This document shows, in pieces, positions 1 to 5,154 of a stretch of DNA of 5,154 bases. The translations under genes and the position numbers were made by a program. Positions within the stretch are counted from its first letter, which is position 1. The number at the start of each line of letters is the position of its first letter. The stretch is from Thermoleophilia bacterium. Lineage in GTDB: Bacteria > Actinomycetota > Thermoleophilia > Gaiellales > SKUG01. The stretch is from positions 1-5,154 of the forward strand of contig JAGQUL010000036.1 in NCBI GenBank assembly GCA_020438525.1, written 5' to 3'. The notes beneath the pieces are model-generated. The model was given only the letters and a program-made list of their open reading frames with translations. It did no database searches and had not been told where the DNA came from.

Positions 1-1076
1 AGAACGACATCCTCAAGGAGTACGTCGCACGCGGGAACTACATCTTCCCGCCGCGTCCCTCGATGCGGCTCACGGTCGACACCTTCGCGTGGTGCGCGCA
101 GCACGCGCCGCGCTTCAACACGATCTCGATCAGCGGGTACCACATCCGCGAGGCGGGCTCGACCGCCGTGCAGGAGATCGCGTTCACGCTCGCGCACGGC
201 ATCGCTTACGTCGAGGCCGCGCTCGAGGCCGGCCTCGACGTCGACGAGTTCGCCCCGCGCCTGTCGTTCTTCTTCAACGCGCACAACGACGTGTTCCAGG
301 AGGTCGCGAAGTTCCGCGCGGCGCGCGAGCTGTGGGCGCGCACGATGCGTGACCGGTTCGGTGCCACGAACCCGAAGTCGATGGCGCTGCGCTTCCATGC
401 GCAGACGGGCGGTTCGACGCTCACCGCACAGCAGCCCGAGAACAACATCGTACGCGTGGCGCTGCAGGCGTTCAGCGCCGCGGGTGGTGGCGCGCAGTCG
501 ATCCACACCAACGGGTTCGACGAGGCGCTCGCGCTGCCGACCGAACGATCTGCACAGATCGCGCTGCGCACGCAGCAGGTGCTGCAGGCCGAGAGCGGGA
601 TCACTGCCACGGCAGATCCGTTCGCGGGCTCGTACTACGTGGAGTCGCTCACCGCCGAGCTGCTCGTGCGCGCCGAGGCGCTGCTCGCCCAGGTCGACGA
701 GCAGGGCGGCGCGGTCGCGTGCGCCGACAACGGCTGGACCAAGGACCAGATCGAGCAGTCGGCCTACGACTACCAGCAGGCGGTCGAGTCGGGCGAGCTC
801 GTGGTGGTGGGCCAGAACGCGTACGTCGACGAGCACGAGGTCGAGCCGGAGCTGCAGCGCATCGATCCCGCGATCGAGGCCGACCAGGTCGACCGCCTTG
901 TGGCGTGGCGTGCGTCGCGCGATCAGGCGGCCTGTGACGCGGCGCTCGTGGCGGTGCTCGACGCGGCTCGCTCGACCGACAACATGCTGCCCTCGATCCG
1001 CGAGGCGCTTCGCAGCGGCACGACGGTGGGCGAGGTCTGCGAGCTGCTGCGCGGCGAGTGGGGCACGTTCGACTGA
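1..1076 (+). CDS. mcmA1: Methylmalonyl-CoA mutase, large catalytic subunit (5' truncated by window; no B12-binding domain)
   Basis: Adenosylcobalamin-dependent mutase interconverting (R)-methylmalonyl-CoA and succinyl-CoA in the cytoplasm, the last step of propionyl-CoA assimilation. The reading frame enters at the window edge (first full codon at 3) and shows 357 residues up to TGA at 1074-1076. Family hallmarks in order are [71 protein letters not shown] and ADPFAGSYY. Using remembered Propionibacterium shermanii numbering, with the first full codon as residue 198, the Arg of VARG falls at 207, Tyr-His of SGYH at 243-244 and Arg/Ser of RLS at 283/285, all substrate or CoA contacts. Isobutyryl- and 2-hydroxyisobutyryl-CoA mutases have Gln at 207, so Arg argues for methylmalonyl-CoA. 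The protein ends near residue 554 with a GEWGTFD tail and lacks the DxHxxG cobalamin-binding domain, as in two-polypeptide mutases. The B12 subunit is not in the window. Family assignment is very secure; substrate is likely. Confidence 0.96.
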   Translation, partial: NDILKEYVARGNYIFPPRPSMRLTVDTFAWCAQHAPRFNTISISGYHIREAGSTAVQEIAFTLAHGIAYVEAALEAGLDVDEFAPRLSFFFNAHNDVFQEVAKFRAARELWARTMRDRFGATNPKSMALRFHAQTGGSTLTAQQPENNIVRVALQAFSAAGGGAQSIHTNGFDEALALPTERSAQIALRTQQVLQAESGITATADPFAGSYYVESLTAELLVRAEALLAQVDEQGGAVACADNGWTKDQIEQSAYDYQQAVESGELVVVGQNAYVDEHEVEPELQRIDPAIEADQVDRLVAWRASRDQAACDAALVAVLDAARSTDNMLPSIREALRSGTTVGEVCELLRGEWGTFD

Positions 1077-1086
1077 TCCGGCCGGC

Positions 1087-1106
1087 GCTGCGGCCCACGC
1101 CGCAGC
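1087..1106 (+). terminator. GC-rich hairpin, probable terminator of the mutase gene
   Basis: GCTGCGGC (1087-1094) pairs perfectly with GCCGCAGC (1099-1106) around the tetraloop CCAC. The hairpin begins 10 bases after the mutase stop codon. Only two T residues follow (1107-1108), so it lacks a classical U-tract; hairpins with poor U-tracts are common at gene ends in high-GC actinobacteria. The stem is seen directly, the terminator role is inferred from its position. Confidence 0.6.
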
Positions 1107-1108
1107 TT

Positions 1109-1126
1109 CGCGAGCGATCGCTCGCG
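1109..1126. terminator. 18-bp perfect palindrome between convergent genes, possible bidirectional terminator
   Basis: CGCGAGCGATCGCTCGCG is a perfect inverted repeat. In RNA it can fold into a 7-bp stem with a GATC loop from either strand. It begins two bases after the preceding hairpin, so the two form a tandem structure that could stop transcripts arriving from both the mutase and the phosphatase-glucosidase-kinase operon. There is no T-tract on either side. A protein-binding site is an alternative reading. Confidence 0.45.
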
Positions 1127-1233
1127 GGCGCGGTCGGCGGCGACGCGCGGATCGTGATACCGGTCCGGGGAGAAGAGCACCAGCTGCATGGACCCCCGAT
1201 ATCGGCAGGATCAGCCGCTGGCTTGACCGCGAT

Positions 1234-2205
1234 TCAGGGTCGCCATGCCCCGGCGCGTGCCTCCACTGCCGCAAGCGATGCCGGAGCCGGCAATGCATGC
1301 GCCTCGCAGGCCCAGCGGATCGACGCGCAGGCCTCGCGCAGCTGCGTGAGGTGCAGGTTGTGGTGCTCGGCTCGATCGAAGTCGTCGAACGCGACGAACG
1401 AGCATGCGAGCCCCGACATCCACGCCGCCCATGCGTCGTGATCGGGCTCGGTCGGTGCAAGCACGCGTCCCGCCGGTCCGCCGGCGGCGCGCACGCCGCA
1501 CTCGCCCCACGCATGGTTGAGGCGAGGGTTGCCGATCGACGCGCCGGTCCAGTCGACGAGCACCGCGTGCTCGCCGCGGCTGCACCAGTTCTGCAGCCAC
1601 AGGTCGCCGTGTACCAGCCCGCTGCCCGAGCAGTCGACCTGCGTGGCCGCGTCGGCGAGCGCCGGGCCGTGCTCGTCGATCCATGCCTGGTCGACCACGC
1701 CGAGCTCGACGATCGCACGTGACCGTTCGAGCAGGCGCGGCCAGCCGCAGCCACGGAACGGCTCCTGCGCCGTGAGCGTCGCGAGATCGCCGGGCGGGGT
1801 GACCGTCGCGACGTGGTCGAGCGTCCGGCGCAGCCCGTCGGCGCGTGCCTGGTCGAGCGGCGCACCCCATGCCGCGTCCGACAGGTCCTCCACGACCAGC
1901 ACGCTCGGCGTTTCGTGCTGCTCGCTGCCGGCGCGCCAGGCATGGATCTGCGCGACCCATGGCACCCCGAGCAGCTCGAGCGCACGGTGCTCGTTCTCGA
2001 CCCCGTGTCGACCGACCGCGCGCGCACGCATCGCCTTGACGAAGCGTCGCTCGCCATCGTCGAGCTCGACGATCCAGCGCCCCGCGGGCGAGTACGCGCC
2101 GTGCTCGTTCGTGAGCCGACGAACGGGAACCGCTCCGTCGAGTCCGAGCTCGACCAGCCACGGGCGCAGGTCCTCCCAGTGCTCGAAGTGCGCCGGATCA
2201 GGCAT
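1234..2205 (-). CDS. Aminoglycoside phosphotransferase (APH)-fold small-molecule kinase, last gene of operon
   Basis: A 323-residue protein of the APH/choline-kinase-like superfamily (PF01636 type), expected to transfer phosphate from a nucleotide to a small hydroxyl substrate in the cytoplasm. The N-lobe has the probable ATP-binding Lys57 in RRFVKAM and conserved acidic residues in VENEHRAL (Glu70, Glu72). The hinge is VLVVEDLSD (102-110). The catalytic loop is HGDLWLQN (His199, Asp201, Asn206) and the metal-binding Asp218 lies in LVDWTGASIGNP. All core catalytic residues are therefore present. The ATG at 2205-2203 was chosen because it overlaps the upstream stop as TGATG and begins just before the domain; a longer upstream frame in the same phase is antisense-like Arg-rich sequence. 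No clear ribosome-binding site precedes it, which fits translational coupling. It is shorter than maltokinases (about 450 residues) of the same fold. The operon suggests a sugar-type substrate, but resistance-like or other metabolite kinases cannot be excluded. Confidence 0.88.
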   Translation of the reverse strand: MPDPAHFEHWEDLRPWLVELGLDGAVPVRRLTNEHGAYSPAGRWIVELDDGERRFVKAMRARAVGRHGVENEHRALELLGVPWVAQIHAWRAGSEQHETPSVLVVEDLSDAAWGAPLDQARADGLRRTLDHVATVTPPGDLATLTAQEPFRGCGWPRLLERSRAIVELGVVDQAWIDEHGPALADAATQVDCSGSGLVHGDLWLQNWCSRGEHAVLVDWTGASIGNPRLNHAWGECGVRAAGGPAGRVLAPTEPDHDAWAAWMSGLACSFVAFDDFDRAEHHNLHLTQLREACASIRWACEAHALPAPASLAAVEARAGAWRP

Positions 2206-4250
2206 CAGCGCATGCGACGAACGACATCGACGATGCCGTCCTTGCCGACCTCGACGTCCCACGTGGAGCCGAGTGCATGGACGCCCTTCCAGGTCACGCC
2301 GTGCAGCCAGTCGGGCAGCGCCGAGCTGGTTGCCACGAGCGTCGTGCCGTTGGAGTCGGGCTCGAGCCCGAGCGCGATCCGCAGCACGTACAGCGGCGCC
2401 GCACTGGCCCACGCCTGCGGGCTGCATGCAGACGGCAGCGAGGCCGGCTTGTCGGATCCGGCGCGCGGCTCGCCGCTGAACAGCTCCGGCAGTCGCCCGC
2501 CGTTCGCCGCGGCCGCATCGAACAGGTTCCGTGCCAGGCGCAGCGCCGACTCGCGGTCGTAGCGCGAGATCCCGGCGATGCAGATCGCGGTGTCGTGCGG
2601 CCAGACGCTGCCGCAGTGATAGCTCGCGGCGTCATAGCCGAGGTCGAGCGTCGACATCGTGCGGATCCCCCAGCCCGAGTCGAGCGCGTCGCTCGTGAGC
2701 TGCTCCACCACGCGCGTGCGCGTCATCGGGTCGCCGATCGCCTCGGTCCAGAGCAGGTGTCCCGGGTTCGAGCACAGCGAGTCGACCGCGGTCCCGCTGG
2801 AGTCGACGGCCTGTGCGAGGTACCCGCCCACGCGCGGATCCTCGGGCCCGCTCATCCGAACGGGCGGCAGCTCGACCATGAATCGATCGACGAGACGACG
2901 CTCGAGCAGCCGCGCCGTGGCCGACCACTCCGAGCCGATCACGTCGTCGTCCCATGCACTCGATGCGAGGCGGGCCGCACTGCGCAGCGCGGCCACGGCG
3001 TAGCCCTGTGCCTCGATCGGGCGGATCAGTCCGTGCACCGGCTTTCCGGTGCTGTCGCGCTGGGAGTCGGCCGAGTCCTTCCACGACTGGATGTCGAGCC
3101 CACGCTCCGCGCGCCGCCAGAATCCGAGCAGTCCGAGCTCGTCCTCCTCCACGCGCGAGAGGATCCAGCCCACCGCCGCGCGTGCGGACGCTTCCAGCTC
3201 GCGAGCCAGGTCGTCGCTGCCGGTCCAGCGCGCGTGCTCGGCGAGCAGCATCAGGAACAGCGGCGTGGCATCGACGGAGCCGTAGTAGCGCTCGTGCCAG
3301 CGCTGCGCGGCGACGCCCCGGCGCTCCTCGTGCACGATCTTGCCGGGCTCGGCATCGGTTGCGACGTCGTAGGCGGTTGCCTGGGTGGCAGCGAGGTGCC
3401 GCAACGTGGCGGCGGCGAGGTCCGGATCGACCGGCAGCGCCATCCAGGATGCGAGGATCGCGTCACGACCGAACACGGTGAGGAACCACGGCACGCCGGC
3501 AGCGAGCGTGGTGCCCTCCTTCTCGTCGATCCGCAGCGATGCGAGATCCTCCACGCTCGTGCGAATGATCGACGACAGGTCGGCGGCGCCGCCCACGAGC
3601 GGGCGCGCCTTGATCCAGTCGGACGAGCGGTCGCGGTGCTCCTGCGCGATCACGTCGAACGAGCGTGTCTGCGGTGGGTGCGTGTCGCTGGTGAGCGCCC
3701 ATGACGCGCGCATCTCGACGTGCACGTCGACGGGCGAGGTCTCCGTGTCGGGCACGGTCCAGCGCCACGAAGCGGTTCGCGGCGTGCCGTCGATGCGAAT
3801 CGGCGCGTCGGAGCGGGCGACTCCGTCGCTGTCGTCGAGCTCGGCGCCGGTGCATGCCACGGCGATGCGCATGCGCGCATCGGGGCGGGCATCGCCGAGC
3901 CCGAGACCGGTACCGGGCCCGCGTTCGCCTGCCGGCGGATCGAGGATCAGGTCGCGCACCTCGAACAGGTCGGTGCCGTCGAGCTCCACGACGAGCAGCA
4001 CGCCGGTGCCGGGCTCGACGTTGGCGAGCTTGAACTGCACGGCGCAGCCGTTCTCGTCGATCGCGACGTTGCCGGCCACGGCGATCTCGCGCTCGGCGCG
4101 GAACACCTCGACGCGGCGGATCAGGCGCAGGTCCTCGGCGTAGATGCCGCGGTCGCCGTAGCCGTCGAGCAGGCCGTCGGCGGCGGTGCGCGCGAACGCG
4201 CGACCGCTCACGATGCTCCGGTCGGTGGGGCGCTGCACGACGCGGGTCAT
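2205..4250 (-). CDS. Amylo-alpha-1,6-glucosidase / glycogen-debranching-like glycoside hydrolase
   Basis: A 681-residue protein of the COG3408 (GDB1-like) group. Residues about 15-210 match the beta-rich N-terminal domain of bacterial debranching-like proteins (GDE_N_bis type) in a divergent form, with GIYAEDLRLIRR where a GLF-DTR-LSR type motif is usual. From about 228 it is an (alpha/alpha)6 barrel like GH133/GH15 enzymes. Its motifs are AGVPWFLTVFGRDAI (251-265), EPGKIVHEER (301-310), YYGSVDATPLFL (322-333), WKDSADS (390-396), SYHCGSVWPHDTA (543-555), LPELFSGEPR (587-596) and ACSPQAWASAAP (608-619). Asp392 and Asp395 of WKDSAD are candidate catalytic acids, an inference from related barrels. 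The predicted role is hydrolysis of alpha-glucosidic bonds in a glucan or smaller glucoside. There is no signal peptide or membrane segment, so it should be cytoplasmic. The ATG at 4250-4248 overlaps the phosphatase stop as ATGA and its TGA overlaps the kinase start, so coupling is likely. Eukaryote-type transferase activity is not expected at this length. The family is secure, the natural substrate unknown. Confidence 0.92.
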   Translation of the reverse strand: MTRVVQRPTDRSIVSGRAFARTAADGLLDGYGDRGIYAEDLRLIRRVEVFRAEREIAVAGNVAIDENGCAVQFKLANVEPGTGVLLVVELDGTDLFEVRDLILDPPAGERGPGTGLGLGDARPDARMRIAVACTGAELDDSDGVARSDAPIRIDGTPRTASWRWTVPDTETSPVDVHVEMRASWALTSDTHPPQTRSFDVIAQEHRDRSSDWIKARPLVGGAADLSSIIRTSVEDLASLRIDEKEGTTLAAGVPWFLTVFGRDAILASWMALPVDPDLAAATLRHLAATQATAYDVATDAEPGKIVHEERRGVAAQRWHERYYGSVDATPLFLMLLAEHARWTGSDDLARELEASARAAVGWILSRVEEDELGLLGFWRRAERGLDIQSWKDSADSQRDSTGKPVHGLIRPIEAQGYAVAALRSAARLASSAWDDDVIGSEWSATARLLERRLVDRFMVELPPVRMSGPEDPRVGGYLAQAVDSSGTAVDSLCSNPGHLLWTEAIGDPMTRTRVVEQLTSDALDSGWGIRTMSTLDLGYDAASYHCGSVWPHDTAICIAGISRYDRESALRLARNLFDAAAANGGRLPELFSGEPRAGSDKPASLPSACSPQAWASAAPLYVLRIALGLEPDSNGTTLVATSSALPDWLHGVTWKGVHALGSTWDVEVGKDGIVDVVRRMR

Positions 4251-4909
4251 CGAGCGGCCTCCGCACGATCGAATCCGAGCATCTGCATCACGTCGGTGAA
4301 GTCGTCCCACGCCTCGTATGCATGGCCGTGCTTGTCGAGGTAGCTGGCAAGGCTGTCGCGCGCGAAGACCCGATCGGCGGACTCGGCGCCGCAGCGATCG
4401 CTGAAGCCGTCGCCCACGAACACGACCGTCGTCTCCGGCGTTGCGTGCTCGGCGCGCAGCTGTGCCACGTCGTGCCGCTTGCACGGCTCGCCGCACAGGT
4501 CGCACTCGGGCAGGTCGCGCCAGGTCACGTGGCCGCCGGTCTCGTCGAGGCGGATGCTGTTGGCAACGAGCGGAACTCGGCCGTGCAGCCCGGCGTTGTG
4601 CAGCATCGGCTCGATGAACTCGCGAAAGCCGCTCGAGAGCAGCACCGCGGTGGCGTCGTGCTCGTCGGCGGCGTCGAGGAACTGCTCGAACCCGTCGCGG
4701 AGCGGGATCTCCATCGCGACCTCGAGCATCGCGTCGAGCCCGACGCGAACGTCGCGGAACTCGGCAGAGAGCACCTCGCGCAGGGTCAGCTCGCGCCGCC
4801 CGAGCTTGCCTTCGAGCCCCGCGAACGTGTCGGGAGCGAAGCGTCGGGCGAGCGTCGAGTTCGTGTCACGGGCGGTGACGGTGCCGTCGAAGTCGCAGAT
4901 GATGAGCAT
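4247..4909 (-). CDS. HAD-superfamily phosphatase, MtnX/SerB-like (subclass IB)
   Basis: A 220-residue phosphomonoesterase of the haloacid dehalogenase superfamily, first gene of the minus-strand operon. Motif I is CDFDGT, with nucleophile Asp6 and acid/base Asp8. Motif II is LLSSGF (Ser92), the motif III Lys is probably Lys144, and motif IV is GDGFSD (Asp167, Asp171), giving a complete Mg2+-dependent aspartyl-phosphate active site. Residues 12-80 form the helical C1 cap. A cysteine cluster CDLCGEPC (Cys136, Cys139, Cys143) lies just before Lys144, as in MtnX-type and PHOSPHO1-like phosphatases, and may bind metal. MtnX acts in methionine salvage, but no salvage genes are visible and the operon points to carbohydrate metabolism, so the substrate could be a sugar phosphate or similar. 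The ATG at 4909-4907 places DFDGT at residue 6, the usual distance. A TAnnnT box ends 9 bases upstream and no well-spaced Shine-Dalgarno is seen, suggesting a leaderless message. Its stop overlaps the next start by four bases. Confidence 0.9.
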   Translation of the reverse strand: MLIICDFDGTVTARDTNSTLARRFAPDTFAGLEGKLGRRELTLREVLSAEFRDVRVGLDAMLEVAMEIPLRDGFEQFLDAADEHDATAVLLSSGFREFIEPMLHNAGLHGRVPLVANSIRLDETGGHVTWRDLPECDLCGEPCKRHDVAQLRAEHATPETTVVFVGDGFSDRCGAESADRVFARDSLASYLDKHGHAYEAWDDFTDVMQMLGFDRAEAAR

Positions 4910-4918
4910 GCCTGCTGG

Positions 4919-4924
4919 AATCTA
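4919..4924 (-). promoter_or_regulatory. Putative -10 box (TAGATT) of the three-gene operon, leaderless
   Basis: On the minus strand TAGATT matches the TAnnnT form of the -10 element and is followed by nine bases (CCAGCAGGC) and then the ATG of the phosphatase gene. Transcription starting about seven bases after the box would begin at or within a few bases of the ATG. No convincing -35 hexamer was found. AGG directly before the ATG is too close to act as a standard Shine-Dalgarno. Confidence 0.45.
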
Positions 4925-4985
4925 CCGCGATCGGCGATTTCGTACCGGGATCCGCAGGCGCGATCGGCGGCGCTGCAGGAAGCAC

Positions 4986-4991
4986 TAGGAT
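4986..4991 (+). promoter_or_regulatory. Putative -10 box (TAGGAT) of the carboxylase gene, leaderless
   Basis: TAGGAT fits the TAnnnT form of the -10 element and lies eight bases before the ATG at 5000, so the predicted transcript would begin at the start codon. The AGGA inside it (4987-4990) is nine bases from the ATG and could instead be a Shine-Dalgarno sequence. The sequence alone cannot decide between the two. No -35 hexamer is evident. Confidence 0.4.
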
Positions 4992-4999
4992 CCTCGGCC

Positions 5000-5154
5000 A
5001 TGGAGACTGCCACCACTGCGACCCCGCTCGAGGAGCTCGAGCGCCGGTCCGAGCTCGCCCTGCATCCCGGATCCGAACGCGCGGTGACGCGCCAGCACGA
5101 GCGCGGGAAGCTGCTCGCGCGCGAGCGCATCGACCTGCTGCTCGATCCGGGCTC
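5000..5154 (+). CDS. pccB: Acyl-CoA (probably propionyl-CoA) carboxylase carboxyltransferase subunit, N-terminus only
   Basis: Fifty-one codons from ATG at 5000 run off the right edge. After a short low-complexity leader (METATTATPLEEL), the sequence ERRSELALHPGSERAV followed by QHERGKLLARERIDLLLDPG matches the N-terminal signature of PccB/AccD-type carboxyltransferases. The typical form is a charged helix, HPG(S/G)-x-ER, then QH-x-KGK-x-(T/L)ARER-I-x-LLDPGS. The family is about 510-540 residues, so roughly nine tenths lies outside the window. The subunit transfers carboxyl from carboxybiotin to an acyl-CoA. Propionyl-CoA is favoured because the mutase that consumes the product lies 4 kb away on the same strand, but acetyl-CoA or another acyl-CoA is possible because the specificity residues are not visible. 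It is transcribed divergently from the phosphatase operon across 90 bases. Confidence 0.9.
   Translation, partial: METATTATPLEELERRSELALHPGSERAVTRQHERGKLLARERIDLLLDPG

Larger units (their letters stand above)
1077..1233. other. Convergent intergenic region with two inverted repeats
   Basis: This 157-base gap separates the 3' end of the mutase gene from the 3' end of the kinase gene on the opposite strand. Its left half holds an 8-bp hairpin (1087-1106) and an 18-bp perfect palindrome (1109-1126), listed separately. A 10-bp palindrome CCGATATCGG sits at 1196-1205. A minus-strand open frame starts at ATG 1189 and runs into the mutase gene. It is discussed as a finding and is not called as a gene. 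Confidence 0.7.

Noticed and set aside
1196..1205. 10-bp palindrome CCGATATCGG as an operator
   Set aside because: It lies between two gene ends with no promoter nearby, is short, and such palindromes are expected by chance in this composition.
349..1722. Long + strand open frame (457 codons) across the mutase end and the kinase gene
   Set aside because: Its translation is dominated by Arg, Ser and Ala runs with no recognisable domain; it is an out-of-frame and antisense shadow of two well-supported genes in GC-rich DNA.
2203..2427. Upstream extension of the kinase frame to an ATG at 2427
   Set aside because: The extra 74 residues are Arg/Ala-rich antisense-like sequence lying over the C-terminal coding part of the glucosidase; the ATG at 2205 overlapping the stop is far more plausible.
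1517..2479. 320-codon + strand open frame antisense to the kinase
   Set aside because: Ser/Arg/Pro-rich shadow; the minus strand carries intact APH motifs (HGDLWLQN and LVDW).
2277..3704. 475-codon + strand open frame antisense to the glucosidase
   Set aside because: It is the antisense frame of a clearly recognisable hydrolase; composition is Arg/Gly/His-rich and no family motif is present.
4251..4505. Upstream extension of the glucosidase frame to 4505
   Set aside because: The additional 85 residues are Arg-rich and overlie the phosphatase motifs in another frame; the ATG at 4250 with the ATGA overlap fits both genes.
4786..5130. Minus-strand open frame across the divergent intergenic region
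   Set aside because: It overlaps the phosphatase N-terminus in the wrong frame and is antisense to the carboxylase start; no protein-like motif is visible.
1..5154. tRNA or rRNA genes, CRISPR arrays, insertion sequences, attachment sites
   Set aside because: No cloverleaf-like segment, regularly spaced repeat, transposase or integrase frame, or terminal inverted repeats were found on reading both strands; nearly all sequence is accounted for by the five genes.

Overview
The window is a high-GC (about two thirds G+C), gene-dense piece of bacterial chromosome. Third codon positions are strongly G/C-biased, genes overlap by 1-4 bases, and the two visible gene starts near the right end each have a TAnnnT box 8-9 bases before the ATG. 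That last pattern is typical of leaderless transcripts in Actinobacteria, so an actinobacterium is likely (Acidimicrobiia- or Thermoleophilia-like would fit), but nothing here fixes the lineage.

Left region (1-1076, + strand): the 3' part of a methylmalonyl-CoA mutase large (catalytic) subunit. It retains the Arg and Tyr-His residues expected of a true methylmalonyl-CoA mutase. It stops after the substrate-binding barrel, so the cobalamin-binding domain must be a separate polypeptide, which is not in the window. Region 1077-1233 lies between convergent genes and holds two strong inverted repeats that look like a terminator.

Middle region (1234-4909, - strand): a tightly packed three-gene operon, read right to left. 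It encodes an MtnX/SerB-type HAD phosphatase (4247-4909), an amylo-alpha-1,6-glucosidase/glycogen-debranching-like protein (2205-4250) and an aminoglycoside-phosphotransferase-fold small-molecule kinase (1234-2205). The junctions are ATGA (4-base overlap) and TGATG (1-base overlap), so the three are probably translationally coupled and work together. A phosphatase, a glucosidase and a kinase suggest handling of a glucan, glucoside or sugar phosphate. The substrate is not evident and I know of no described system with this exact composition.

Right region (4910-5154): a 90-base divergent intergenic region with one promoter-like box for each direction, then the first 51 codons of an acyl-CoA (probably propionyl-CoA) carboxylase carboxyltransferase subunit on the + strand. 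Mutase and carboxylase catalyse steps of the same propionyl-CoA -> methylmalonyl-CoA -> succinyl-CoA route. The window therefore looks like a propionate/methylmalonyl locus with an oppositely oriented carbohydrate-type operon lying between two of its genes. No RNA genes, CRISPR arrays, insertion sequences or other mobile-element signatures were seen.
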